This document shows, in pieces, positions 9,293 to 18,572 of a stretch of 64,000 bases of DNA (positions within the stretch are counted from its first letter, which is position 1; every line of letters begins with the position of its first letter). Origin of the DNA: JAPOXR01 sp965221815. Its GTDB lineage: Bacteria > Pseudomonadota > Alphaproteobacteria > Rhodobacterales > Rhodobacteraceae. The stretch spans positions 2,604,001 through 2,668,000 of the forward strand of contig OZ244915.1 of the NCBI GenBank assembly GCA_965221815.1. The letters run 5' to 3'. The notes beneath the pieces were generated by a model that made no database searches, was not told where the DNA came from, and worked only from the letters and a program-made list of their open reading frames with translations. Made by a program: the position numbers and the translations under genes.

Positions 9293-10230
9293 ATCTCGGT
9301 CCGATCCGTGGCATCCTGGTGCGCCAAGCCAATCCCAGCAAAATGCCGTGGGTCTTCTGCCCAATTCGGTTCAAGCCTCACGCGCAGGAACAGGTGAATC
9401 CTGCAATCGGTCAGCTGCTCCATATCCTTGCGGGCCGCTTCGCCTATTTCACGGATAACGCGGCCACCCGGCCCGATGATCATGCGTTTATGGCTCTTGC
9501 TCGTCACAAGAATGGATTGATCAAGGCGAACCGATCCGTCATTCCGCGTTTGCCAGCGCTCAGTTTCCACCGCGGTTCGATAAGGGATTTCCTGATGCAT
9601 GCGCAGCAGAAGTTTTTCACGGGTAATTTCAGCGGCCATCACCTGTAAGGACGCATCTGCAATCTGGTCAACCGGATACATCCATTTTCCCGTCGGAATC
9701 GTATCCGCAAGCCAGTCGGCTATATCGTCAACCCCATCACCATTACGCGCCGAAATCAGAAACACACGCGCGAATACGCGCGACTCCGAAAATCGAGACA
9801 CGAGTTCAAGCAGACTCGCGCGCGGCACAAGGTCGATCTTGTTCACCACCAGAGATATCTTTCCCGCTGCATCCGGCTGGTCATCAACTTGTTCGTCCAG
9901 ACGATCAAGAATGGCCTGAACAGTCTCAGTGAAGCCACGCGATGCTTGCACCAGGAGCAGAATCATATCGGCTTCATTCAAACTGTTCCAAGCAGCAGCA
10001 ACCATCGCGCGATCAAGCCGGCTACGTGGTGAAAACAAACCAGGTGTGTCAATAAATACGATCTGGGATCGCTGCCTGATGGCAATGCCGCGAATACGCA
10101 TACGCGTTGTCTGCGCCTTATGGGTCACGATCGAGACTTTGCTGCCGACGATCCGGTTCATCAGCGTGGACTTGCCGACATTGGGCTCACCGATCAAAGC
10201 CACATATCCGCATCGTGTCTCAGATGTCAT
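9289..10230 (-). CDS. era: GTPase Era
   Basis: Essential Ras-like GTPase that binds the 3' end of 16S rRNA during 30S maturation. 313 residues. G1 motif GEPNVGKST near residue 14, G3 DTPGLFSP, G4 NKIDLV, and a C-terminal KH domain with SHKRMIIGPGGRVIREIG. The start ATG at 10230 lies inside the end of rnc (8-base spacing past a short overlap); the longer open frame to 10467 is a shadow across rnc. The rnc-era pairing is nearly universal. Confidence 0.95.
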   Translation of the reverse strand: MTSETRCGYVALIGEPNVGKSTLMNRIVGSKVSIVTHKAQTTRMRIRGIAIRQRSQIVFIDTPGLFSPRSRLDRAMVAAAWNSLNEADMILLLVQASRGFTETVQAILDRLDEQVDDQPDAAGKISLVVNKIDLVPRASLLELVSRFSESRVFARVFLISARNGDGVDDIADWLADTIPTGKWMYPVDQIADASLQVMAAEITREKLLLRMHQEIPYRTAVETERWQTRNDGSVRLDQSILVTSKSHKRMIIGPGGRVIREIGEAARKDMEQLTDCRIHLFLRVRLEPNWAEDPRHFAGIGLAHQDATDRTEM

Positions 10231-10948
10231 GCTGCTCGACCACACGCAAGAGTTCCTGAGCTGCCAGGATCTCGGCCTGTTGCTTGGGGCTTCCGTGACC
10301 GATCGCTGTCTCTCCCGATTCCAATGCGACTTCACAGGTGAATTGCGGGTCGTGATCCGGGCCTTCCTGGTGCACCAAGGTATAACAGGGAGGTTGTTGT
10401 CCCCGGGCCTGGGCCCACATCTGCAAACGGCTCTTGGGATCCGGCTGCGGCTGTGATGTTGCGGCAATCAGAGTTCCCCACAGTTGCGCAACAGTCGTTC
10501 GTGCTGCATCCAACCCACCGTCGAGAAAGACAGCGGCGACAACAGCTTCCATGGCATTTCCAATAATCGTACTGCCGGGACGACGGTGAGAATTCCGCGT
10601 TGATCTTGCCATATTCACGGCTTCAATGAGATTGATTGATTCAGCAACTTTGGCACATGACGGTCGATTGACCAATGCATTGAGGCGGACCGCGAGTTCA
10701 CCCGGCGGTGCTTTGGGACTGTCTTCCATGATCATTTCAGTGATAACGAGTGCCAAAACCCGGTCACCGAGAAACTCGAGCCTCTCATTGTCGTCCTTGG
10801 CGGTATTACGCCGCGACACATGTGTCACCGCCTGGTCAAGGAGACGCCAATCATTGAACCGATGGCCGATACGGTCCTCCAGCGCCCTGATCGCCTTCGG
10901 TCGATTCAACTGATCTCGTGAAAGAAACGATCTTGTCGCCATGTCCAT
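10220..10948 (-). CDS. rnc: ribonuclease III
   Basis: Double-strand-specific endoribonuclease processing rRNA precursors and other RNAs. The N-terminal RNase III domain carries the signature NERLEFLGDRVL (residues 54-65); a dsRNA-binding domain fills the C-terminal third (ending LAAQELLRVVEQ). An oddity is GNAMEAVVAAVFLDGG at 130-145: the position usually occupied by the metal-binding Asp (E. coli D114) reads Asn131, although the key Glu134 is present. The gene overlaps lepB upstream by about 40 bases if it starts at ATG 10948 or ATG 10942, so the true start could be somewhat further in. Confidence 0.93.
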   Translation of the reverse strand: MDMATRSFLSRDQLNRPKAIRALEDRIGHRFNDWRLLDQAVTHVSRRNTAKDDNERLEFLGDRVLALVITEMIMEDSPKAPPGELAVRLNALVNRPSCAKVAESINLIEAVNMARSTRNSHRRPGSTIIGNAMEAVVAAVFLDGGLDAARTTVAQLWGTLIAATSQPQPDPKSRLQMWAQARGQQPPCYTLVHQEGPDHDPQFTCEVALESGETAIGHGSPKQQAEILAAQELLRVVEQHDI

Positions 10949-11685
10949 ATGAAAAACAGACTCCGGCCGGCGGAAGAAAACACAACCCGTCCCGCACGGC
11001 CTATTAGATTTTCAGCGGGGACCATACCGACTCCACCCGCTGTCTGAGGCCAGCGACTGTCCCGGCTGTTGTCACGGTTGTCTCCGAGGAAGAAATATGA
11101 GCCCGCAGGAACCGTCATGACCTCGGTATTGTCGCTAAAACCCATATCAATATCCAGGACCGAATGTTCAACACCATTTGGCAGTGTCACGATCTGCCGG
11201 GTTTTCTGACAATCACCTCCCTCTGAAACCGTATCATTGGTGCAGCGGGGAAATCTGCCCTGCCCGCCCTGTCTCTCGTAGGTCTCGGTAAAGACCCCGC
11301 CATCACGTTGCGGGACAGGTTCTCCATTCAGGATCAAGACACCATCACGCAATTGAATACGATCACCGGGTAAACCCACAACGCGTTTGATGAAGTCAAC
11401 ACCTGAGACCGGATGTTTGAAGACAACAACATCGCCACGCTCAGGCTCACGAAAGAGCAAGCGTCCTTCAATCGGACAGAGTGAGAAGGGGCAAGAATGT
11501 CGGGAATAACCGTAAGCCATCTTGTTGACGTACAGGAAATCCCCAATCAGGAGATTGTCCTTCATCGATCCGGAAGGAATATAGAATGTCTCAAAAAACA
11601 GGGTCCTGAATGCTCCCGCAATCAGCAGCGCATAGACAATTGTTTTGATGTTATCGAAAATTGCACTGCGCAACTCAGACACCAT
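10906..11685 (-). CDS. lepB: signal peptidase I
   Basis: Membrane-bound leader peptidase that cleaves signal peptides of Sec and Tat substrates. 259 residues. One N-terminal membrane helix, then the catalytic Ser in YIPSGSMKDNLL (Ser40) and catalytic Lys in DFIKRVVGLPGD (Lys100). Later boxes GDNRDNSRDSR are present. A Cys pair region (HSCPFSLCPIEG near residue 63) is an insertion often seen in alphaproteobacterial LepB. Overlaps rnc. Confidence 0.95.
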   Translation of the reverse strand: MVSELRSAIFDNIKTIVYALLIAGAFRTLFFETFYIPSGSMKDNLLIGDFLYVNKMAYGYSRHSCPFSLCPIEGRLLFREPERGDVVVFKHPVSGVDFIKRVVGLPGDRIQLRDGVLILNGEPVPQRDGGVFTETYERQGGQGRFPRCTNDTVSEGGDCQKTRQIVTLPNGVEHSVLDIDMGFSDNTEVMTVPAGSYFFLGDNRDNSRDSRWPQTAGGVGMVPAENLIGRAGRVVFSSAGRSLFFIWTWRQDRFFHEIS

Positions 11686-12142
11686 GAAAGTTAAGAAACA
11701 GGAAGTTTGCTAGTGGCCAGACATGACCATGAAGTCAACCCAAGAAGATAATGGGCCGCGATCAGTTGCAAGGGCAGGGAAGTTGAAATGACGGTTGAAG
11801 CGTCCCGAAAGAATGAAACTGAGTCGCACCTGTCATGAGATTCAGCAACTCGGTTCGATCCAATGACGCGGTGAAATTCGCACGCAGATTTGCATCCTAC
11901 TGCTGAAAACGGCCTTTTCGACAGTCTGTGAGTATGTTGCAGTCACGAAGATTGCATCATAGGACCAAGCACGTCATGAAAAGCCCCGGAATATGTGTGT
12001 TGGATCTGGCATTGGAGCGACTTAATGACAACGACTTCCTTACGTTATTGCAATGTCTTCTGTATCCGAAACATCAAGAAACCGTGCGATACAAACCGGG
12101 AAGCAATTTGAATTGTCGCCCACTGCATGCTTTCTTGCCATT
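11686..12142. other. 457-base gap inside the acpS-lepB chain
   Basis: No convincing gene on either strand; the plus-strand open frame 11928-12302 runs antisense into acpS and resembles nothing. In related genomes acpS and lepB are usually close together, so this spacer is longer than expected. It probably contains the promoter for lepB-rnc-era-recO. No terminator or RNA gene was recognised. Confidence 0.4.
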
Positions 12143-12541
12143 TCACCTTGGCACAGCTTCGATCACCACGCATGCAACTGCACATGGCCGGTCATCGGAC
12201 ATCGTCAAATGCAGTCGTGCTGAATGGTTCGAGGGTAACATCTGTTCAAGACGTGTGCGGGAATGGCCATTTAGCATCAGACCAGGCATTCCAGAAGGTT
12301 GACGAATGACTTCAATGTCACGCCAGGTCACCCCCTGTGTCATCCCAGTCCCCAGGGCCTTGGAGCAGGCTTCCTTGGCCGCCCAGCGCTTTGCCAGAAT
12401 GCCAATCTGGTCATGCATATTCCGTGCCAACTCGAGTTCGCCCTCGCTATAGATGCGTTGCAGAAAACGTCCCCCAAAGCGATGGTGAAGGTTTTGGATC
12501 CGATCAATCTTGACGATGTCGATGCCGATTCCAAGGATCAT
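12143..12541 (-). CDS. acpS: holo-[acyl-carrier-protein] synthase
   Basis: Transfers 4'-phosphopantetheine from CoA to apo-ACP. 132 residues, normal length. Metal-binding Asp in GIGIDIVKIDRI at the N-terminus and Glu in AKRWAAKEACSKALGTG (near residue 58) are both present. 42 bases downstream of pdxJ on the same strand; pdxJ-acpS is a conserved pair. Confidence 0.95.
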   Translation of the reverse strand: MILGIGIDIVKIDRIQNLHHRFGGRFLQRIYSEGELELARNMHDQIGILAKRWAAKEACSKALGTGMTQGVTWRDIEVIRQPSGMPGLMLNGHSRTRLEQMLPSNHSARLHLTMSDDRPCAVACVVIEAVPR

Positions 12542-12583
12542 TACGGCCCAAACTGCTTGTAAAACAATTCAAGAACGACGTAC

Positions 12584-13342
12584 TCAGGGCGCACGCGCTT
12601 CAACCATCAGTCGCCGCATTTCGGCAACAGATGCCGCTAATCCGCGAAAAATCGCCTCACTGATCAGATAATGACCAATATTGAGCTCCATAATCTCCGG
12701 CAATGCGGCAACTGGCTTGACCGTCGCATAGGTCAGACCATGTCCGGCATGCACCTCGAGACCAGCGGTTGAGGCCAGGGATGCTGCTGCTGCAATCCGG
12801 TCAAGCTCGATCGAGCCCGCATCGCGATTTGTGGCAGAAGTCTCGCAATAGGTTCCGGTATGTATCTCAATGATATCGGCACCGATTTCGGCGGCACATT
12901 CAATCTGACTGGAGGTGGGATCGACAAAAAGTGAAATCCGGCAACCGGCATCTCGCAATGGTTCTATGAATTGACTCAGTCGATCACGATGACCCACAAC
13001 ATCCAGGCCTGACTCGGTGGTCAATTCCTCACGTTTTTCAGGGACGATACAGACAGCGTGGGGACGGTGGCGCAGCGCAATCTCACGCATCTCATCTGTC
13101 GCCGCGAGCTCGAGATTGAGTGGAACACTGATATTGTCCATCAGCTCCAGGATATCACGATCAGAGATATGTCGCCTGTCCTCACGCAAATGTGCCGTAA
13201 TCCCGTCTGCCCCTGCAGCTTGTGCCAGCAATGCTGCGCTCAAGGGACTGGGATAAGAACCACCCCGTGCATTGCGCACCGTGGCGACGTGGTCGATATT
13301 GACCCCCAAGCGAAGTTTCGACGCCATATTGGACTGACTCAT
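12584..13342 (-). CDS. pdxJ: pyridoxine 5'-phosphate synthase PdxJ
   Basis: Condenses 3-amino-2-oxopropyl phosphate with 1-deoxyxylulose 5-phosphate to pyridoxine phosphate (DXP-dependent vitamin B6 route). TIM barrel; family sequences LGVNIDHVATVRNARG near the start, ITAHLREDRRHI, and GHGLTYATV near the end. The ATG at 13342 is preceded by GGAGAAG at suitable spacing, so the longer frame from 13369 is not preferred. It heads the acpS-lepB chain. Confidence 0.94.
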   Translation of the reverse strand: MSQSNMASKLRLGVNIDHVATVRNARGGSYPSPLSAALLAQAAGADGITAHLREDRRHISDRDILELMDNISVPLNLELAATDEMREIALRHRPHAVCIVPEKREELTTESGLDVVGHRDRLSQFIEPLRDAGCRISLFVDPTSSQIECAAEIGADIIEIHTGTYCETSATNRDAGSIELDRIAAAASLASTAGLEVHAGHGLTYATVKPVAALPEIMELNIGHYLISEAIFRGLAASVAEMRRLMVEARAP

Positions 13343-13739
13343 TTCGGTTTCTTCTCCCGATCTCACCATAACGCCAAAACATATGGCGTCGCCGCACGGT
13401 CATTGACGATTTGCTTGCACATCTATCGACACCATGGTCAAATGGAACCTATGATCGGCAGACCCACCAGACCAAAGGGCTGATGAAGACGACCTGCCAT
13501 GATGCCCAATCCTGTACATCTTAAATCAAATACTCCCTGACGCAATCCAATCAAAGTCAATCGAAATTTGATGCCAGCCTTGCTTCACACAAATGTCGTG
13601 ATCTCAACCCTATTGCCTCAACGTCAACGGCCGCGCACCGGTCCCATGTCATTCCAACCCTGCGCCATATGCAAATCCGGCTCTGAATCCGTCACATCCG
13701 GTTCCTTGCGGCATTCATGGGGCCAGGCGACTCGGTCAG
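13343..13739. other. 397-base intergenic stretch
   Basis: Upstream region of pdxJ and downstream of the lactonase gene. No gene seen. This is the inner edge of the accessory insert that separates pdxJ from rsh. Confidence 0.4.
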
Positions 13740-14657
13740 TCACGGCCACTGTGCGCCGCTCACCCCGACATAAATCGCGCAAAGTGAATCCGTTTGTGTG
13801 ACAAACAGGCGATTTCGCTTGGGCCCACCAAAAGTCAGGTTGGACACCATCTTCGGGAACTTGATGCGCCCAAGAGGATTCCCGTTCTGGTCAAAGACAC
13901 GAACCCCATCCTGGGCAGAACTCCAGAGGTTTCCATGCTCATCAAAACGAAAACCATCAGGAACACCGGGTGATATTTCGACGAAAACCTCGCCTCCTGA
14001 AAGGCGGTTATCTGAAGAGACATCAAAGATCCTGATATGATGTGGGCCATTCGGATCGTGGGAGAGACCGCTATCGGCAACACAAATTCGGCTTTCGTCG
14101 GGCGTGAAGGCAAGCCCGTTAGGTTTCACGAAATCATCTGCGACAATGCGCACCTCGCCGCTCGTGGCATCGACGCAGAAGACATGGCAACCGTCCTGTT
14201 CCTGCTCACCCTTGTGGCCTTCATAGTCCGAGATGATTCCGTAGGGTGGATCGGTGAACCAGATCGTTCCGTCGGACTTGACGACAACGTCATTTGGTGA
14301 ATTGAGTTGTTTGCCGCCATAACTGTCTGCGATCACAGTCACCCTGCCATCTGGTTCGGTGCGTGTCACGCGGCGGCGACCATGTTCACATGTCACCAGA
14401 CGACCTTCGCGGTCACGCGTGTTGCCGTTGGAATAATTCGCATCCGCGCGGAAGATGCCGACACCCAGATCAGGCACCCAGCGAAGCATCCGATTGTTCG
14501 GAATATCGGACCAAACAAGATATCCGCCATCATTGAACCAAACCGGCCCCTCGGACCAAAGGCAGCCATCATACAGCACTTCGACATCTGCCGTCGGAAT
14601 CGTCATCTCATGGAACCGGCGGTCGAAAGACTCAACCGCATCTCCCACAAGTGTCAT
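13740..14657 (-). CDS. SMP-30/gluconolactonase/LRE family protein
   Basis: Six-bladed beta-propeller sugar-lactone hydrolase or related esterase, about 305 residues. Visible family features: LWSEGPVWFNDGGYLVWSD (metal-ligand Glu in EGP), NSPNDVVVKSDGTIWFTDPPYG (Asn ligand), and PNGLAFTPDESRICVADSG. The start at 14657 has a strong GGAGGAG ribosome site six to seven bases ahead; the open frame extends 26 codons further without support. No neighbouring sugar genes, so the substrate cannot be given. It stands alone between pdxJ and an IS element. Confidence 0.88.
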   Translation of the reverse strand: MTLVGDAVESFDRRFHEMTIPTADVEVLYDGCLWSEGPVWFNDGGYLVWSDIPNNRMLRWVPDLGVGIFRADANYSNGNTRDREGRLVTCEHGRRRVTRTEPDGRVTVIADSYGGKQLNSPNDVVVKSDGTIWFTDPPYGIISDYEGHKGEQEQDGCHVFCVDATSGEVRIVADDFVKPNGLAFTPDESRICVADSGLSHDPNGPHHIRIFDVSSDNRLSGGEVFVEISPGVPDGFRFDEHGNLWSSAQDGVRVFDQNGNPLGRIKFPKMVSNLTFGGPKRNRLFVTQTDSLCAIYVGVSGAQWP

Positions 14658-15493
14658 TTGCTCCTCCAAACATGTGAGACTTGCAGCGTGTGTATCAACT
14701 TGCCAACATCCGGTAAAATGCGCCATCCGCACCAAACAAAGTTTGTTGAGTACATTTCGTTTTCAATCATGCATCATCAGGTCTTATCAAACAACAATCG
14801 ATCTGACTTCAGTGTCGTTTCAACTTGAGTCGTACATAAAATAGCTTCACGAGAGAACTCGATCTCAAACGCGGCGATGGCCAGTGTGTTCACAAAACGT
14901 GTGGTGGATACTGGCTTGTCTACGGACCCGTCGCCGGCAATCGCGTGAACCACCTTTTCCTGATCATTAACAAAAACAGCGCCACGAACAGGCATTGCCC
15001 CACCTATTGGACGTGGCTTCAGCAAAGGCAGATACATCACCGCAGACAGTCTCGGTTACGCCACCCGTACTAAAATCAGGTAGAGCGCACCTTTCGTATT
15101 CCGCTAACCCACACTCTTGAATAGATCCTCCACCGCAAGCTGCACCCTTAACCGGTTAAATGTCTCAGGAGATTAGTGGTGACAACCGATTCTCATACAG
15201 TTGAAAATACTGTGTCAGAAACCTCGAGTTGACAAAGTCCTGTTGAAAGATCCCGAACTGTCGAGCAACTAATGAGATTCTTTTGCTGCCTCCATATCTT
15301 CTCCTTCACCAGATCTGGCTGATCGGTGGATACAGCCGATGGCCGTACTGGAGGTTTTCAACTGCATTGGCGCATGCGAGATCGAACCAGATGCGTGACA
15401 CAAAAAGATCAAGCTTGAACAAGCCAGTAGCGGTCATAACTTTCATGGCCATCGAATAAAAATGAACAGAATGTCGTGAATTACCCGTACCTA
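14658..15493. other. 836-base gene-poor stretch before the IS66 element
   Basis: Likely promoter region of the lactonase plus non-coding or decayed DNA. A minus-strand open frame (14777-15040, 87 codons) matches nothing I know. An exact 12-base palindrome, TTAACCGGTTAA, sits at 15148-15159 and could be an operator of the LacI/GntR sort; no regulator gene is nearby. AT content is higher than in the neighbouring genes. Confidence 0.4.
15148..15159. promoter_or_regulatory. 12-base perfect palindrome, possible operator
   Basis: TTAACCGGTTAA reads the same on both strands. LacI-family operators often have such a centre (AACCGGTT). It is about 490 bases upstream of the lactonase start on the minus strand, which is far for a simple repressor site. 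Inference only. Confidence 0.25.
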
Positions 15494-15501
15494 CCTCAAA
15501 T
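15494..15501. repeat. left target-site duplication of IS66-family element
   Basis: CCTCAAAT directly abuts the left inverted repeat. The identical eight bases follow the right inverted repeat at 17307-17314. Eight-base duplications are the rule for IS66-family elements. Confidence 0.93.
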
Positions 15502-15676
15502 GTAATTATTCAGCACCCTAAAATGCGCAACATTTAGGGTGTTTTGCGTATTGATGTTGACATCTTGAGAGTCAAGGTCTATTGGACCTTCAAACGAGAC
15601 GGCACAAGCCGCGGTTGAGGCATTGATACGACAGTAGGCAGGACATCCGGATGTCAGGATTTCTTGGTTCATCTCG

Positions 15677-17206
15677 GTGACGTTGGGTTCTCTTCCTTCC
15701 AATGAAACGGGTACAGACCGTCTGGTCCCCTTCGGTGGCGGTGTGGAGCGTCCCGTCGTGACACATGCGTCAATCCGCGCGCTGGAAGAGGCGCTGCGCC
15801 AGAAGGACGCGCAGCTTCAGGAGAAGGAGGCACGCATCCGGGAGCTGGAGGAGCAGCTGCAACGGCAGGATGAGCGTCTGTCCGAACTGGAGCGGCGTCT
15901 TGGGCTGAACAGCAGCAACAGCAGCCAGCCGCCGTCAAGCGATGGGTTGCGCAAGCCGCCGGCCTCTTCTAGGCGCAGCGATGCACAAGAGAACACGCGT
16001 ACGCCCGGTGGTCAGAAGGGCCATGCGGGGACGACGTTGCACCGGACGGCGACGCCGGACCGGATCGAACATCATTATCCGGAGGTCTGTGTTCATTGCG
16101 GTACCGCGTTCACCGATCCCCTGTCGGTGGGACAGGAGATCCGGCAGGTGCAGGATCTTCCGGAGCCGTTGCCGCTCATTGTGACTGATCACATTGGCCA
16201 TCGCTGTGTGTGTCCGAGCTGTCAGGGGACAACACAGGCGGCGTTTCCGGAAGGTGTAAAGGCGACCGTGCAGTACGGTCCCCATCTTGGCAGCCTTGCG
16301 GTCTATCTGAGCACCTATCAGTTGATTCCGACGCAACGGCTGGTGGAGACCTTCCGGGATCTGTTTGGTGTCCACCTGTCCCAGGGGACCATCGTCAACA
16401 TGGTGTCCCGATGTGCGGACACGTATCAGGGCTTTGCCGGGACGGTGCGGCGTGCGGTCGTACAGGCGCCGGTCAAGCACATGGATGAGACGGGGATCCG
16501 TGTCCAAGGGAAGCTCCACTGGTTGCATGTCGCCTGTACCACGCTGCTGACTTTCTTCTGGATGGGAACGGGACGCGGGGATGTGATGCGCGATGCCGCA
16601 GGTATCGCGGTCCATGATTTCTGGAAGCCATACTATACGATCCCGGATGTACAGCACGCGCTCTGTGCCGCGCACATATTGCGGGAGCTTGAGAACCGGG
16701 TGGAGTGTGATGACGAACATTGGGCCGCAGACCTGGCGGCCGTGTTCAGAGATGCGATTCATCGATATAACCAGGCCGACGGCCAACCGTTGCCGCCTGA
16801 TGTCATCGACCTGATCGGACAGGCGTATGACCGGCATGTGACGGCCGGTCTTCGGTATCATGAGTCGCTTCCTCCATTGGTCTCAACCGGGCGGCGCGGA
16901 CGCCGGAAACGACGGCCGGGACACAATCTCGTCCTCCGCCTGCGGGACCATCGGGACTCGGTGCTGATGTTCACAATGGACCCCCGGGTTCCGCCCACCA
17001 ATAACCTGGCGGAACAGGGCGTGCGGCCCGAAAAGGTGCAGCAGAAGATCTCCGGCAGCTTCCGCAGCCGGTCCGGCGCGACCAACCGGACCATCATCCG
17101 GACAGTGCTCGCGACCGCGCGCAAACAGGGATGGAACATGCTCGACACGCTCCGCCGGTCCCCGCACGAGCTGTCCGCCGCACTCGTCACAGACGTTCAG
17201 AAATAA
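15677..17206 (+). CDS. IS66-family transposase (TnpC type)
   Basis: About 509 residues from GTG 15677; a later start is possible. Order: N-terminal coiled coil rich in Glu/Gln/Arg (residues 33-75), leucine-zipper-like part ending in NSSNSSQPPSSDG, a zinc-binding segment with CVHCGTAF and CVCPSCQG, then the DDE catalytic domain (MDETGIRVQG for the first Asp; C-terminal NNLAEQGVRPEKVQQKISG supplies the Glu). The coding sequence is GC-rich relative to flanking DNA. Confidence 0.93.
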   Translation: MTLGSLPSNETGTDRLVPFGGGVERPVVTHASIRALEEALRQKDAQLQEKEARIRELEEQLQRQDERLSELERRLGLNSSNSSQPPSSDGLRKPPASSRRSDAQENTRTPGGQKGHAGTTLHRTATPDRIEHHYPEVCVHCGTAFTDPLSVGQEIRQVQDLPEPLPLIVTDHIGHRCVCPSCQGTTQAAFPEGVKATVQYGPHLGSLAVYLSTYQLIPTQRLVETFRDLFGVHLSQGTIVNMVSRCADTYQGFAGTVRRAVVQAPVKHMDETGIRVQGKLHWLHVACTTLLTFFWMGTGRGDVMRDAAGIAVHDFWKPYYTIPDVQHALCAAHILRELENRVECDDEHWAADLAAVFRDAIHRYNQADGQPLPPDVIDLIGQAYDRHVTAGLRYHESLPPLVSTGRRGRRKRRPGHNLVLRLRDHRDSVLMFTMDPRVPPTNNLAEQGVRPEKVQQKISGSFRSRSGATNRTIIRTVLATARKQGWNMLDTLRRSPHELSAALVTDVQK

Positions 17207-17289
17207 CCGAGGTCACTGTACGACCCGTCGTCATTCCGCACGACAGCCTGTTGCACGGATGATGAGACTCCGCTAAAAATTAACTGTTG

Positions 17290-17306
17290 GGGTGCTGAAT
17301 AGTTAC
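17290..17306 (-). repeat. right terminal inverted repeat of IS66-family element
   Basis: Reverse complement reads GTAACTATTCAGCACCC, matching the left end at 15502-15518 with one mismatch. The right 8-base duplication CCTCAAAT follows at 17307-17314. Confidence 0.92.
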
Positions 17307-17318
17307 CCTCAAATAAGA

Positions 17319-17348
17319 TTGCCCGCATCACGCCTACCGTGCTATAGT
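17319..17348 (+). promoter_or_regulatory. candidate sigma-70 promoter for the DUF5131 gene
   Basis: TTGCCC at 17319-17324 and TATAGT at 17343-17348 with an 18-base spacer, ending 21 bases ahead of the ATG. It lies just outside the IS66 target duplication, so the element inserted directly upstream of the promoter without destroying it. Confidence 0.45.
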
Positions 17349-17369
17349 GCTGAAAACTGAGGCAAGATA

Positions 17370-18128
17370 ATGGCGCAGAAATCCGAAATCGAGTGGACGG
17401 ATGCGACCTGGAATCCTGTCACCGGATGCACCAAGATCGGTGCCGGATGCGACAACTGCTATGCGGAACGCTTTGCGGAACGCTGGCGTGGAGTCACCGG
17501 CCACCCCTACGAGCAGGGCTTTGACCTAAGACTCTGGCCTTCGCGGCTCGAGCAGCCCGTTCGGTGGCGCAAGCCACGTATGATCTTCGTCAACTCGATG
17601 AGCGACCTGTTTCACAAAAAAGTTGACCGCTCCTTCATTGACCGTGTTTTTGACATTATGGAACGAGCCGACTGGCACGTCTTTCAGGTGCTGACGAAGC
17701 GCAGCTCTCTGATGCGGGATTTTGTCCGGGCACGGTATGAAGGTGGGCCGGTACCACGACATATCTGGCTTGGTGTATCAGTTGAGGATTCGGCTCACGT
17801 CAATCGAATCTCACACCTGAAGGCGATCAACTCAGAGGCCCGCTTCATCTCGTTCGAACCTCTTCTAGGTCTGATCTCGGAGTTGGACCTGCGTGGCATT
17901 GCCTGGGCAATCGTCGGAGGCGAGAGCGGTCCAGGAGCCCGTACCATGCAGCCCGATTGGGCACGCAAACTCCGCGATATCTGTCAACGCGACAATGTTG
18001 AATTCTTCTTCAAGCAATGGGGCGGGCCACGACCAAAATCCAATGGGCGGCTACTTGACGATATGGAATGGAACGGGTTTCCCAAGCACGCTGTGCCGAA
18101 GAGCATTCTTGATTCACTGGTCACCTGA
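17370..18128 (+). CDS. DUF5131 (phage Gp37/Gp68) three-Cys-motif protein
   Basis: 252 residues, full length. The N-terminus holds the family's cysteine motif: NPVTGCTKIGAGCDNCYAE gives Cys20, Cys27 and Cys30 (C-x6-C-x2-C), which looks like a radical-SAM-type iron-sulfur ligand set with unusual spacing. Other family segments are IFVNSMSDLFH, WLGVSVED and FISFEPLLG, then GGESGPGARTMQPDW and VEFFFKQWGG. Members (PF07505) are frequently adjacent to TcmP, the 'three-Cys-motif partner', and here the next gene is exactly that. The catalysed reaction is not known. It is intact while its partner is interrupted. Confidence 0.92.
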   Translation: MAQKSEIEWTDATWNPVTGCTKIGAGCDNCYAERFAERWRGVTGHPYEQGFDLRLWPSRLEQPVRWRKPRMIFVNSMSDLFHKKVDRSFIDRVFDIMERADWHVFQVLTKRSSLMRDFVRARYEGGPVPRHIWLGVSVEDSAHVNRISHLKAINSEARFISFEPLLGLISELDLRGIAWAIVGGESGPGARTMQPDWARKLRDICQRDNVEFFFKQWGGPRPKSNGRLLDDMEWNGFPKHAVPKSILDSLVT

Positions 18129-18572
18129 AGATCCTGTGACACTGGAGACCAAAGTGAAGAAGCCGCATGCCGAAGACCTCGTCGGCCCATGGGCGGAGCA
18201 AAAGCTCGATGCCTTGGAAAACTATCTGGCTGCCTACCATAAGGTCATGAAGTATCAGAAGTTCAAACTGATCTACATTGACGCATTCGCGGGAGCAGGG
18301 TGGTCAAAGATTCGTACTTCGGAACAGCAGGAAGCCGAACTTGGTTTCCCGTTGGATTCCGATCAGGAAACCGCGCAGGAGAAATTCATCGCAGGCTCAC
18401 CCGTGCGTGCCCTGACGACTGGTAATGGATTTGATCAATACTATTTCTTCGATGCGGACAAGCGTCGAACATCTCGGCTTCGTCAACTCAAGCAAGAACA
18501 CTTGGACAAGGAAGTGTATGTCAAGGATGAAGATGCGAACCTTGGTGTCCAGAAGCTAAGGCCCGTTGACAA

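Larger units (their letters stand above)
15502..17306 (+). mobile_element. complete IS66-family insertion sequence (ISBst12-like)
   Basis: 1805 bases. The ends are inverted repeats: GTAATTATTCAGCACCC at 15502-15518 and the reverse complement of GTAACTATTCAGCACCC at 17290-17306 (one mismatch in 17). Both ends are flanked by the same 8-base direct repeat CCTCAAAT. It has a single transposase gene and lacks the tnpA/tnpB accessory genes, which places it in the ISBst12-like subgroup of IS66. Intact ends, intact duplication and intact transposase suggest recent and perhaps still mobile. Confidence 0.93.

Noticed and set aside
11851..11880. GGTTCGATCC resembling a tRNA T-loop
   Set aside because: No matching acceptor stem, anticodon arm or CCA end around it.
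14777..15040. 87-codon minus-strand frame upstream of the lactonase
   Set aside because: No ribosome site, no family; composition resembles intergenic DNA.
15935..16861. 308-codon minus-strand frame
   Set aside because: Antisense of the IS66 transposase gene; no recognisable motif.
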